From NCBI GenBank assembly GCA_900770015.1, contig CAAGIU010000262.1, forward strand, positions 1-9,495: DNA of 9,495 nt, read 5' to 3'. Shown piece by piece: positions 1 to 5,815 of the stretch. The position numbers and the translations under genes were made by a program. The notes beneath the pieces were generated by a model. That model saw only the letters and a list, made by a program, of their open reading frames with translations. It made no database searches and had not been told where the DNA came from. Position 1 is the first letter of the stretch, and every line of letters begins with the position of its first letter. The stretch comes from an uncultured Oscillospiraceae bacterium (GTDB lineage Bacteria > Bacillota_A > Clostridia > Oscillospirales > Oscillospiraceae).

Positions 1-3
1 CGA

Positions 4-156
4 ACACTCGGAAACCGAAACCTGGCGGGTATCTATAGCCTCCCCTACAGTGGCTTGGCATTCATTTTTACTGCGCAGGAACGATACCGGGCGGTACCCA
101 GGAGTGTGGCGATTACAGACCAGCCTGGTGCGCCATTGTCTGCGGCGACTCGCCGC
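4..156. other. Candidate structured RNA or folded intergenic region, unidentified
   Basis: No convincing protein is encoded here, but complementary arms nest in order: 4-9 with 102-107 (ACACTC/GAGTGT), 21-25 with 98-102, 28-33 with 83-88 (GGTATC/GATACC), 44-46 with 77-79, and 48-51 with 70-73. A small hairpin, TCGG-AAA-CCGA, fits at 8-18. A second hairpin is possible at 108-134 (GGCG/CGCC enclosing CCA/TGG), and a third at 142-156 (GCGGCG-ACT-CGCCGC). Nested pairing over more than 100 bases suggests a folded transcript. Inverted arms fold on either strand, so the strand is not settled; the leftward promoter at 160-187 favours the minus strand. I compared it from memory with 6S RNA, RNase P RNA, tmRNA, SRP RNA and T-box leaders and found no convincing match. 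It could also be a chance fold in GC-rich DNA, or be cut by the window edge. Confidence 0.3.
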
Positions 157-159
157 AAA

Positions 160-187
160 ATTATAATTTGCCGCAATGCTGAGTCAA
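160..187 (-). promoter_or_regulatory. Candidate leftward sigma-A promoter
   Basis: Read on the minus strand, TTGACT (plus 182-187) is followed by a 16-base spacer and TATAAT (plus 160-165). Transcription would start near base 153 and run off the left edge through the folded region. The -10 lies in an AT-rich near-palindrome, so a TATAAT also occurs on the plus strand at 162-167, but that one has no fitting -35. The two hexamers match consensus well; the gene driven is outside the window or is the candidate RNA itself. Confidence 0.45.
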
Positions 188-223
188 ACCGATATGCACA
201 TTCAAAAATAATTCATTTACCCC

Positions 224-252
224 TTGACACGGTAGGTAAATTGTGGTATAAA
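224..252 (+). promoter_or_regulatory. sigma-A promoter of the cysK-iscS-iscU-rrf2 operon
   Basis: The -35 TTGACA (224-229) and the -10 TATAAA (247-252) are separated by exactly 17 bases, close to the sigma-A optimum. The start of transcription would be near 259, leaving a leader of about 55 bases before the cysK ATG at 314. The promoter is strong in sequence and is overlaid by repeat half-sites, so repression is expected to be the main control. Confidence 0.8.
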
Positions 253-276
253 ACAATTGCCTACCAGATAGGTAGG
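231..276 (+). promoter_or_regulatory. Putative Rrf2-type operator with three GGTAGG/CCTACC half-sites
   Basis: GGTAGG occurs at 231-236 and 271-276 and its complement CCTACC at 260-265. The last two form an inverted repeat with a 5-base spacer just downstream of the expected start site. The first and second form a longer inverted repeat: GGTAGGTAAATTGT (231-244) against ACAATTGCCTACC (253-265), which brackets the -10 box. The sites cover the -35/-10 spacer and the start site, so a bound protein would block RNA polymerase. The Rrf2-family protein encoded at the end of the same operon is the obvious candidate; that assignment is inference from position. Confidence 0.55.
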
Positions 277-313
277 TATCGTTTTGGAAATCCAACCGCA
301 AAGGAGCGCTTTT

Positions 314-1246
314 ATGTCCAAAATCTACTCGTCCGCCGATCAGCTCATCGGCAAGACCCCCCTGCTGGAGCTGACAAACATAGAAAAGAAATACGGCCTG
401 AAGGCGAGAATTCTGGCAAAGGTGGAATACTTCAATCCCGCAGGCTCCGTCAAGGATCGGGTCGCGAAAATGATGCTTGATGATGCCGAGGCTGCCGGAA
501 TTCTGAAGCCCGGCTCCACCATCATCGAACCCACCAGCGGCAATACCGGCATCGGCCTTGCCTCCATTGCCGCCGCCCGGGGGTATAAAATCATCATTGT
601 CATGCCAGACACCATGAGCGTGGAACGCCGCCAGCTGATGAAGGCCTACGGCGCCGAGCTGGTGCTCACCCCCGGCGCCCAGGGCATGTCCGGTGCCATC
701 GCCAAGGCAGAGGAGCTGGCCAGGGAAATTCCGGGCAGCTTTATCCCCTCCCAGTTCACCAACCCCTCCAATCCCAAGGCGCATCTGCTGACCACCGGCC
801 CGGAGATCTGGGAAGACACCGACGGCGATGTGGATTTCTTCGTTGCGGGTGTGGGAACCGGCGGCACCATCACCGGCGTTGGTCGGTATCTGAAGTCCAA
901 AAATGCGGATATCCGGGTGATTGCCGTGGAGCCTGCCTCCTCCCCCGTTCTGTCCCAGGGCCACGGCGGCCCCCACAAAATCCAGGGCATTGGCGCAGGC
1001 TTCGTTCCTGAGGTGCTGGACACCACCGTCTATGACGAGATCATCCCCGTCACCAATGAAGCCGCCTTTGCCTCCGGCAGGGAGATCAGCCGCACCGAAG
1101 GCATTCTGGTGGGCATCTCCTCCGGCGCAGCCCTGAACGCCGCCATTCAGGTGGCTCAGCGTCCGGAAAATGCGGGCAAGACCATTGTGGTGCTTCTGCC
1201 CGACACCGGTGACCGGTATTTGTCTTCCCAAATGTTTACCGAGTGA
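314..1246 (+). CDS. cysK: Cysteine synthase (O-acetylserine sulfhydrylase)
   Basis: Cytoplasmic PLP enzyme of about 310 residues, normal for the family, that makes L-cysteine from O-acetylserine and sulfide. The PLP lysine is K47 in NPAGSVKDR. The substrate loop TSGNTG is at 74-79, the phosphate-binding GTGGT at 181-185, the SSGAA motif at 269-273 and the conserved PDTGDRYLS near 296-304. The start is the ATG at 314, preceded by AAGGAG (301-306); an in-frame ATG at 284 lies in the leader and lacks this spacing. It is first in the operon, only nine bases before iscS, so newly made cysteine can feed the desulfurase encoded next. In Bacillus CysK also acts as a partner of the Rrf2-family repressor CymR; whether that applies here is unknown. 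A cystathionine beta-synthase-like activity is possible but less likely at this length, with no extra domain. Confidence 0.93.
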   Translation: MSKIYSSADQLIGKTPLLELTNIEKKYGLKARILAKVEYFNPAGSVKDRVAKMMLDDAEAAGILKPGSTIIEPTSGNTGIGLASIAAARGYKIIIVMPDTMSVERRQLMKAYGAELVLTPGAQGMSGAIAKAEELAREIPGSFIPSQFTNPSNPKAHLLTTGPEIWEDTDGDVDFFVAGVGTGGTITGVGRYLKSKNADIRVIAVEPASSPVLSQGHGGPHKIQGIGAGFVPEVLDTTVYDEIIPVTNEAAFASGREISRTEGILVGISSGAALNAAIQVAQRPENAGKTIVVLLPDTGDRYLSSQMFTE

Positions 1247-1255
1247 GGAATGAAT

Positions 1256-2446
1256 ATGATTTATGCAGACAACGCTGCCACGACAAAAATGTCGCCCGCA
1301 GCCATCAAAGCCATGACCGAGTGCATGGAAACAGCCTACGGCAACCCCTCCAGTCTCTATTCTCTGGGGCAGCAGGCCCGTGAAATCATGGACGACGCCC
1401 GTCAGCGGATCGCCGACTGTCTGGGCTGCACCCCCAGAGAGATTACCTTCACCTCCGGCGGCAGTGAGGCCGACAACCAGGCCATTCTCTCTGCCGCAAA
1501 GCTGGGTGAGCGGAAAGGGAAAAAGCACATTATCTCCACAGCCTTTGAGCATCATGCGGTTCTGCACACCCTGGATAAGCTGAGAAAGCAGGGCTTTGAC
1601 ATCACCCTGCTGGATGTCCACAAGAACGGGATCGTCACCGCCCAGCAGGTACGCGACGCCATCCGGGAGGACACCTGTCTCGTCACCGTGATGTTCGCCA
1701 ACAACGAAATCGGAACCATCCAGCCCATCGCCGAAATCGGGGCCGTATGCCGGGAAAAGGGCGTCCTCTTCCACACCGATGCCGTTCAGGCCGTGGGCCA
1801 TGTGAAGGTCAATGTGGCGGAGCAGAACATTGATATGCTCTCCCTCTCTGCCCACAAATTCCACGGCCCCAAGGGAATCGGCGTTCTGTATGCCAAACGG
1901 GGCATCGTCCTGGATAACCTCATCAACGGCGGTGCTCAGGAGCGCGGCAAACGTGCAGGCACCGAAAATCTTCCCGCCATTGTGGGTATGGCAGCCGCAA
2001 TGGAAGAGGCCTGCGGTTCCATCGAAGAATATGCCAAAAAGATGGTCCCCCTGCGGGATAAGCTCATCGCCGGACTGGACAAGATCCCCTACGGTGAACT
2101 CAACGGCGACCGGGAAAACCGGCTGCCCGCCACGGTGAACTTCTGCTTTGAGGGCATTGAGGGAGAGGCACTTCTGCTTCTGCTGGACGACAAGGGCATC
2201 TGCGCCTCCTCCGGTTCCGCCTGCACCTCCGGCAGTCTGGATCCCAGCCATGTACTGCTGGCCATCGGCAGGCCCCACGAGGTGGCCCACGGCTCCCTGC
2301 GGCTGAGTCTGGGAAACGACACCACAGAAGAAGACATTGATTATATCATCCGTGCCGTCACCGAAGTTGTCGGATACCTTCGCGGCATCTCCCCCTTCTG
2401 GCGGGATCTGGTGAACGGCAAGCGGACTCATATTTTGGCAGAATAG
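1256..2446 (+). CDS. iscS: Cysteine desulfurase, NifS/IscS type
   Basis: PLP enzyme of 396 residues that removes sulfur from cysteine as a persulfide and passes it to the scaffold protein for Fe-S cluster assembly. The family start [10 protein letters not shown] is present. The PLP lysine is about K201 in [10 protein letters not shown], the cofactor-stacking histidine lies in FEHHAV (99-100), and the PLP-binding aspartate is D175 in HTDAVQ. The catalytic cysteine is about C323, in [17 protein letters not shown], a group I loop. I place the start at 1256 rather than the ATG at 1250, because GAGG (1245-1248) sits 7 bases before 1256 but only one base before 1250, and because family members begin at this motif. 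It follows cysK by nine bases and precedes iscU by ten, so the three are cotranscribed. nifS is an equally fair name. Confidence 0.92.
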   Translation: MIYADNAATTKMSPAAIKAMTECMETAYGNPSSLYSLGQQAREIMDDARQRIADCLGCTPREITFTSGGSEADNQAILSAAKLGERKGKKHIISTAFEHHAVLHTLDKLRKQGFDITLLDVHKNGIVTAQQVRDAIREDTCLVTVMFANNEIGTIQPIAEIGAVCREKGVLFHTDAVQAVGHVKVNVAEQNIDMLSLSAHKFHGPKGIGVLYAKRGIVLDNLINGGAQERGKRAGTENLPAIVGMAAAMEEACGSIEEYAKKMVPLRDKLIAGLDKIPYGELNGDRENRLPATVNFCFEGIEGEALLLLLDDKGICASSGSACTSGSLDPSHVLLAIGRPHEVAHGSLRLSLGNDTTEEDIDYIIRAVTEVVGYLRGISPFWRDLVNGKRTHILAE

Positions 2447-2456
2447 GAGAAATACC

Positions 2457-2891
2457 ATGGCATTGTACAGTGAAAAAGTAATGGATCACTTCCGCAATCC
2501 CCGGAATGTGGGTGTCATTGAGGACGCGGACGGCGTCGGCGAGGCCGGCAATCCCGTCTGCGGCGACATCATGAAGATCTATCTGAAAATTGAGAACGAC
2601 ACCATCACCGATGTGAAATTCGAAACCTTCGGCTGCGGCAGCGCCATTGCCTCCAGCTCCATGGCCACGGAAATGATCAAGGGCAAATCCCTGAACGAAG
2701 CTCTGCAGCTCAGCAACAAGGCTGTCACAGAAGCGCTGGATGGTCTGCCTGCCCACAAGCTGCACTGCTCCGTGCTGGCGGAGGAGGCCATCAAAAAGGC
2801 GCTGAAGGACTACTATGACCGTCACGGCATCGAATACGACCACGCCCTCTTCCCTGACTGCGAAAGCTGCGGCCACTGTCACGCGGAATAA
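2457..2891 (+). CDS. iscU: Fe-S cluster assembly scaffold, IscU/NifU N-terminal type
   Basis: A 144-residue scaffold on which [2Fe-2S] or [4Fe-4S] clusters are built from sulfur supplied by the desulfurase encoded just upstream. The three ligand cysteines are C35 (GNPVCGD), C60 (FGCGSAIASS) and C104 (LHCSVLAEEAI), and the cluster-labilising D37 is present. The ATG at 2457 follows AGGAGA with good spacing. The C-terminus adds a short tail with three further cysteines, C135, C138 and C141 (CESCGHC), which classical IscU lacks. There is no NifU-type ferredoxin or Nfu domain. The LPPVK chaperone motif of proteobacterial IscU is not seen; LPAHKLHC stands in that place, as in firmicute NifU-like proteins. 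No hscA, hscB or fdx gene follows, so this is a minimal iscS-iscU pair. Confidence 0.92.
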   Translation: MALYSEKVMDHFRNPRNVGVIEDADGVGEAGNPVCGDIMKIYLKIENDTITDVKFETFGCGSAIASSSMATEMIKGKSLNEALQLSNKAVTEALDGLPAHKLHCSVLAEEAIKKALKDYYDRHGIEYDHALFPDCESCGHCHAE

Positions 2892-2914
2892 GCGCCCGAA
2901 AGCGAGGAAGGACA

Positions 2915-3316
2915 ATGAAGATCTCCTCCCGAGGACGCTACGCTCTGCGCGTGATGGTCGATCTGGCAGAACACGGCGACAGCGGCTACATTCCCATGAA
3001 GGAAGTGGCGCAGCGGCAGGAGATCTCCCTGAAATATCTGGAAAAGATCCTGCCTCTGCTGGTTGCAGGCAAGCTGGTGGAGGGCATCCACGGCAAAGGC
3101 GGCGGCTATCGGCTGACACGCTCCCCCGGGGAATACACCATTGGTGACATCCTCAAGCTGACCGAGGGCGACCTGGCTCCGGTGTCCTGCCTGGAATGCA
3201 ATACCGGCGAATGCAGCCGCTCGGCAACCTGCCGGACACTGCCCATGTGGAACGAATTGAATCGTCGGACTTTGGAATACCTGGACAGCGTCACCATCGC
3301 CGATTTGATGAAATGA
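2915..3316 (+). CDS. Rrf2-family transcriptional regulator (IscR/CymR-like)
   Basis: A 133-residue winged-helix regulator. The start MKISSRGRYALRVMVDLA and the wing motif HGKGGGYRLTR (59-69) are typical of the Rrf2 family. After the dimerisation helix region comes a cysteine cluster at C92, C95, C100 and C106. E. coli IscR binds its [2Fe-2S] cluster with C92, C98, C104 and H107, so cluster binding here is plausible, though the spacing differs and there is one extra cysteine. The ATG at 2915 follows AGGAAGG. As last gene of a cysteine/Fe-S operon it probably senses Fe-S status or cysteine supply and represses its own promoter through the GGTAGG sites at 231-276. Against a plain IscR call, IscR is usually the first gene; against CymR, the classical Bacillus protein is not known for an Fe-S ligand set. 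I leave the symbol blank. Confidence 0.88.
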   Translation: MKISSRGRYALRVMVDLAEHGDSGYIPMKEVAQRQEISLKYLEKILPLLVAGKLVEGIHGKGGGYRLTRSPGEYTIGDILKLTEGDLAPVSCLECNTGECSRSATCRTLPMWNELNRRTLEYLDSVTIADLMK

Positions 3317-3323
3317 GTGAAAT

Positions 3324-3361
3324 AATCCCGGGAACCCCTTTCAAAAAGGATTCCCGGGATT
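3324..3361 (+). terminator. Terminator hairpin after the Rrf2 gene, possibly bidirectional
   Basis: An 11-base-pair perfect stem (3324-3334 with 3351-3361, core CCCGGG) carries an inner stem CCTTT/AAAGG (3337-3341 with 3345-3349). It begins eight bases after the Rrf2 stop codon. The T-rich tail is short in both directions. It lies between two convergent genes, so it may stop both the operon and the threonine aldolase transcript. Confidence 0.7.
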
Positions 3362-3411
3362 TCCTATGCAGTTATCAAGCCAGATAAATTGTAATTTGGC
3401 GGTATCTTCCC

Positions 3412-4452
3412 TCAGGTCAGAAGCGCCTCCAGATCGGCGCAGAGGGCATCCACGTTCTCCTGCTTTGTGGCCCAGCTGGTGCAGAACCGGACGGCGCGGT
3501 GGGTTTCATCCACACGCTCCTGTTCGCAGAAAACATATTTCTCCGCCAGCTTCGACAGAATATCATCCGGCAGGATGGGGAACAGCTGATTGGTGGTGCT
3601 CTCCACCAGGAAGGGCACGTTCAGAGACTTCATGCACGCGCGGAGCCGGTCGGCCAGGCGGTCGGCATGGGCGGCAATCTTGAAATAAAGATCATCCTCC
3701 ATCAGCGCGTCAAACTGGACACCCAACAGTCTTCCCTTTGCCAGCATGCCACCGTGCTGCTTGATGAGGTAGCGGAAATCCTCGTTGATGGCGGGATTGG
3801 TGATCACCACAGCCTCGCCGAAGAGGGCACCCACCTTGGTGCCGCCGATGTAGAACACATCGCACAGTCTGGCCAGGTCCGCCATGGTCACGTCGTTGCC
3901 CCGGGCTTCCAGACCGTAGCCCAGGCGGGCGCCGTCCAGAAACAGGTACAGCCCCAGCTCCCGGCAGGTCTTTGACAGTGCTTCGAGTTCTGCCAGTGTA
4001 TAGAGGGTTCCCAATTCGGTGGGATTCGAAATATACACCAGCTTGGGTTGAACGGTATGCTCGGTGGCGCCGTTGGTGCGGTGGGCATGAACCGTCTGTG
4101 CCACCTGCTCTGCGGTGATTTTTCCGTCCTGATGGGGCACCCAAAGCACCTTATGTCCCGTGGCTTCCACGGCTCCGGTTTCATGGACGTTGATATGGGC
4201 AGTGTCGGGGCCAAGGGCACCCTGATGGGGGCGCAGGGCGGCATCAATCACCGTCAGATTTGCCTGGGTTCCGCCCACGAGGAAATGGACGGCAATATCC
4301 TCCCTGCCGCACTTTTTCCGGATTTTAGCGGCAGCAGCCGCGCAGTACTCGTCCTCGCCATAGCCCAGGGTCTGCTCCAGGTTGGTCTTCACCAGAGCCT
4401 GAAGCACTTTTTCGTGGCAGCCTTCGCTGTAATCATTGTTAAAGTAAATCAT
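3412..4452 (-). CDS. ltaE: Low-specificity threonine aldolase (beta-eliminating lyase fold)
   Basis: PLP enzyme of 346 residues, expected to split L-threonine or allo-threonine into glycine and acetaldehyde. Family marks: NNDYSEG near the N-terminus, the GGTQAN cofactor loop (60-65), HETGA (90-94) with the ring-stacking histidine H90, DGARLG (173-178) holding the cofactor aspartate, and the PLP lysine K206 in YIGGTKVGALFGE. The ATG at 4450-4452 follows AGGAG (plus 4464-4468) with an 11-base spacer. It is transcribed alone from a near-consensus promoter and converges on the cysK operon; no functional link to either neighbour is visible. Related beta-eliminating lyases such as tyrosine phenol-lyase are much longer. 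Some members prefer other beta-hydroxy amino acids, so the exact substrate is not settled. Confidence 0.88.
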   Translation of the reverse strand: MIYFNNDYSEGCHEKVLQALVKTNLEQTLGYGEDEYCAAAAAKIRKKCGREDIAVHFLVGGTQANLTVIDAALRPHQGALGPDTAHINVHETGAVEATGHKVLWVPHQDGKITAEQVAQTVHAHRTNGATEHTVQPKLVYISNPTELGTLYTLAELEALSKTCRELGLYLFLDGARLGYGLEARGNDVTMADLARLCDVFYIGGTKVGALFGEAVVITNPAINEDFRYLIKQHGGMLAKGRLLGVQFDALMEDDLYFKIAAHADRLADRLRACMKSLNVPFLVESTTNQLFPILPDDILSKLAEKYVFCEQERVDETHRAVRFCTSWATKQENVDALCADLEALLT

Positions 4453-4478
4453 TGCTTTTCACACTCCTGTATTTCCCT

Positions 4479-4507
4479 ATTTTACTTCCCCGCCCCTCCT
4501 CTGTCAA
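4479..4507 (-). promoter_or_regulatory. sigma-A promoter of the threonine aldolase gene
   Basis: On the minus strand TTGACA (plus 4502-4507) is followed by a 17-base G-rich spacer and TAAAAT (plus 4479-4484). The -10 sits about 26 bases before the aldolase start codon, leaving a short leader that carries the AGGAG. Both boxes and the spacing are near consensus. Confidence 0.7.
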
Positions 4508-4511
4508 GGGT

Positions 4512-4540
4512 GCATAGCAAACCGCTTCGACGCATAGTGT
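4512..4540 (+). promoter_or_regulatory. Candidate sigma-E (mother-cell) promoter for spoIIID
   Basis: GCATAGC (4512-4518) and CATAGTGT (4533-4540) are separated by 14 bases. They resemble the sigma-E pattern of an ATA-centred -35 and a CATACAAT-like -10 at this spacing. In Bacillus, spoIIID is transcribed by sigma-E RNA polymerase, which supports the reading. The matches are imperfect and the call rests partly on that knowledge. Confidence 0.4.
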
Positions 4541-4554
4541 TATTCCGGTAACAC
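4537..4554 (+). repeat. Inverted repeat in the spoIIID leader
   Basis: GTGTTA (4537-4542) and TAACAC (4549-4554) are perfect inverted arms around the 6-base centre TTCCGG. The repeat overlaps the candidate -10 and lies six bases before the GGAGG ribosome binding site. It could be a protein-binding site or a small RNA hairpin; it does not match the SpoIIID consensus well. Confidence 0.4.
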
Positions 4555-4572
4555 AGCATCGGAGGGAAGCCT

Positions 4573-4821
4573 ATGACAGAACCAATTGAGAAGCGCGCCT
4601 GTGAACTGGCTGTGTACATCATTGAAACCGGTGCCACCGTCCGGGCAGCAGCCCGGCATTTCGGCATTTCCAAATCCACCGTGCACAAGGATATCACCTG
4701 CCGGTTAAAGCAATACGATTTTTCCCTGTACACCCAGGCCAGAGCGGTGCTGGACCGCAACAAAAGCGAACGGCACATCCGGGGCGGCATGGCAACCAGG
4801 CAGAAATATCTGAAAAAATGA
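4573..4821 (+). CDS. spoIIID: Sporulation transcriptional regulator SpoIIID
   Basis: Small DNA-binding protein of 82 residues that activates or represses many sigma-E dependent genes in the mother cell during sporulation. The helix-turn-helix spans about 22-44 (TVRAAARHFGISKSTVHKD), and the recognition helix SKSTVHKD is identical to that of Bacillus SpoIIID. The conserved basic C-terminal block RHIRGGMATRQKY lies at 68-79. Bacillus SpoIIID has 93 residues; this copy ends soon after the basic block and lacks the acidic tail. The ATG at 4573 follows GGAGG with a 7-base spacer. It stands alone, divergent from ltaE, and is not beside mbl or spoIIQ as in Bacillus. Its presence is the best evidence that the host forms spores. 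Confidence 0.92.
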   Translation: MTEPIEKRACELAVYIIETGATVRAAARHFGISKSTVHKDITCRLKQYDFSLYTQARAVLDRNKSERHIRGGMATRQKYLKK

Positions 4822-4823
4822 CG

Positions 4824-4857
4824 GTTCCCGTGTCCGGTGTCCTCCGGGCACGGGAAT
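4824..4857 (-). terminator. Terminator between spoIIID and the XRE/TPR gene, likely bidirectional
   Basis: A stem of about 14 pairs (4824-4837 with 4844-4857, including G-U pairs) with a 6-base loop follows both stop codons. On the minus strand it is followed by a run of six T (plus 4813-4818, inside the end of spoIIID), making it a good intrinsic terminator for the regulator gene. On the plus strand the T run is weak. Confidence 0.65.
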
Positions 4858-4859
4858 CC

Positions 4860-5669
4860 TTATGGCAGTTCTCTGGCCCTGCAGGCGTAATCATAGGCAG
4901 AGCGGTAATCCCCCAGCTCCCGGAAGCAGCTTTCCAGCAATGCTATGGTCTCCACAGGAAAAGCATGTTCCGCCTGCTTCAGATATTCCGCCGCAACAGC
5001 ATACTCCTTTGCGCCCATGGCCGCTCTGCCCCGGAGCAGGCACCACAGAGGCTGCGTCCGAAGCTCGGCAGCATCCAGGATCTGGGCGGCTCTGCGGTGG
5101 TCCCCCGCCGCCAGGGCCGCATCGGCCCGAAGCATCAGTACATCGTCCACATTGGGAATTTCCTCCTGCTTTGGCATCTCCCCCAGCCGACCCAGGAGCA
5201 GCATACGGCGATTTTTCAGTTCCGGCAGCCAGGGATGCTCCGGCTCCAGCTCAGCGGCACGCTCCAGAAGCTGGCGGGCATAGACGGTTTTCTGGTTTGC
5301 AATGCTCTGCTCCGCAAGGTTGAGATACAGCAGCGACAACAGCAGCGCATGCTCCCGATCGCAGACGCTGTCCGGCGACCGGTATTCCTCCAGCTGCCGC
5401 AGTGCTGCGTCATAATCCCCCGCGCCAAGCTGAAGCCAGGCCAGCTCCATGCACCGGAGGTTGGCGGAAACCGCAGTCTCTTCCTCCAGCAAATAGCTCA
5501 CGGGAAGCCCCAGCCTCCCGGCAAGATACTGCAAGGTGGACATGGAGGGTTTGGCAGTATCGTGCTCGATCTGGGACAGCATGTTGCGGGTGATCTCATC
5601 GCCGCAGAGCTGCCGTTGGCTGAGCCCGGATTCCATGCGTGCCTGGCGCAGCTTTTCTCCCAGGGACAT
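4860..5669 (-). CDS. XRE-family HTH regulator with TPR-like C-terminal region
   Basis: A 269-residue protein. Residues 3-60 form an HTH_3 (XRE) domain, with SQRQL and the recognition segment TRNMLSQIEHDTAKPS, ending in the usual YLAGRLGLPVSYLL. The rest (about 70-268) is made of helical repeats with TPR-like A/L spacing, for example AGDYDAALRQLEEY, YARQLLERAAELEP, AGDHRRAAQILDAAE, AKEYAVAAEYLKQAE and LGDYRSAYDYACRA. The start is the ATG at 5667-5669, preceded by AAGGAGG 8 bases upstream; the in-frame ATG at 5693 lies before this site and is unlikely. The HTH-plus-TPR plan is shared with RRNPP peptide-sensing regulators, but also with many regulators whose ligand is unknown, so a peptide signal is only a possibility. 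It is divergent from the DUF975-type gene and may control it. Its target and ligand cannot be read from the sequence. Confidence 0.85.
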   Translation of the reverse strand: MSLGEKLRQARMESGLSQRQLCGDEITRNMLSQIEHDTAKPSMSTLQYLAGRLGLPVSYLLEEETAVSANLRCMELAWLQLGAGDYDAALRQLEEYRSPDSVCDREHALLLSLLYLNLAEQSIANQKTVYARQLLERAAELEPEHPWLPELKNRRMLLLGRLGEMPKQEEIPNVDDVLMLRADAALAAGDHRRAAQILDAAELRTQPLWCLLRGRAAMGAKEYAVAAEYLKQAEHAFPVETIALLESCFRELGDYRSAYDYACRARELP

Positions 5670-5701
5670 GGGCTTCTCCTCCTTTAAATCCAATTTACCT
5701 C

Positions 5702-5710
5702 ATTTTAACA
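5702..5710 (-). promoter_or_regulatory. Candidate extended -10 promoter of the XRE/TPR gene
   Basis: The minus strand reads TGTTAAAAT (plus 5702-5710), a TG-n-TAAAAT extended -10, 32 bases before the start codon. The region 17 bases further upstream gives only a poor -35, which is tolerated by extended -10 promoters. Imperfect arms TTAACAC (5705-5711) and GTGTAA (5731-5736) in the same gap could be part of an operator. Confidence 0.4.
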
Positions 5711-5748
5711 CAATTGCCAATAGAAATCCAGTGTAACAAAAAATTCAT

Positions 5749-5777
5749 TTGCTATTTCCCGCAGAATGGATTATAAC
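5749..5777 (+). promoter_or_regulatory. Candidate sigma-A promoter of the DUF975-type gene
   Basis: TTGCTA (5749-5754) and TATAAC (5772-5777) are 17 bases apart, and the gene starts 39 bases after the -10. Each box departs from consensus in one or two positions. With the promoter on the other strand it makes the 146-base gap a divergent control region. Confidence 0.55.
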
Positions 5778-5815
5778 TGTATAGAGAAAAGCAACAACAG
5801 AAACAGGAGAAGCAT

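Noticed and set aside
81..107. GGGCGGTACC resembling the T-box motif AGGGTGGTACCGCG
   Set aside because: No specifier stem, no TGGNACC antiterminator partner and no following terminator could be found, and the downstream operon has its own promoter at 224.
55..480. A plus-strand frame running from the left intergenic region into cysK
   Set aside because: It overlaps cysK out of frame and reads through promoter and operator sequence, and has no recognisable protein content.
161..2458. A very long open frame (765 codons) on the minus strand, antisense to cysK and iscS
   Set aside because: It lacks family-like protein sequence, covers two textbook genes on the plus strand and extends into the operator region. 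It is explained by the GC-rich codon use of the real genes.
3362..3411. Short sequence GCCAAATTACAATTTATCTGGC on the minus strand after the aldolase, considered as a second terminator
   Set aside because: The arms are only about four pairs with an AT-rich loop, and the stronger hairpin at 3324-3361 lies just beyond.
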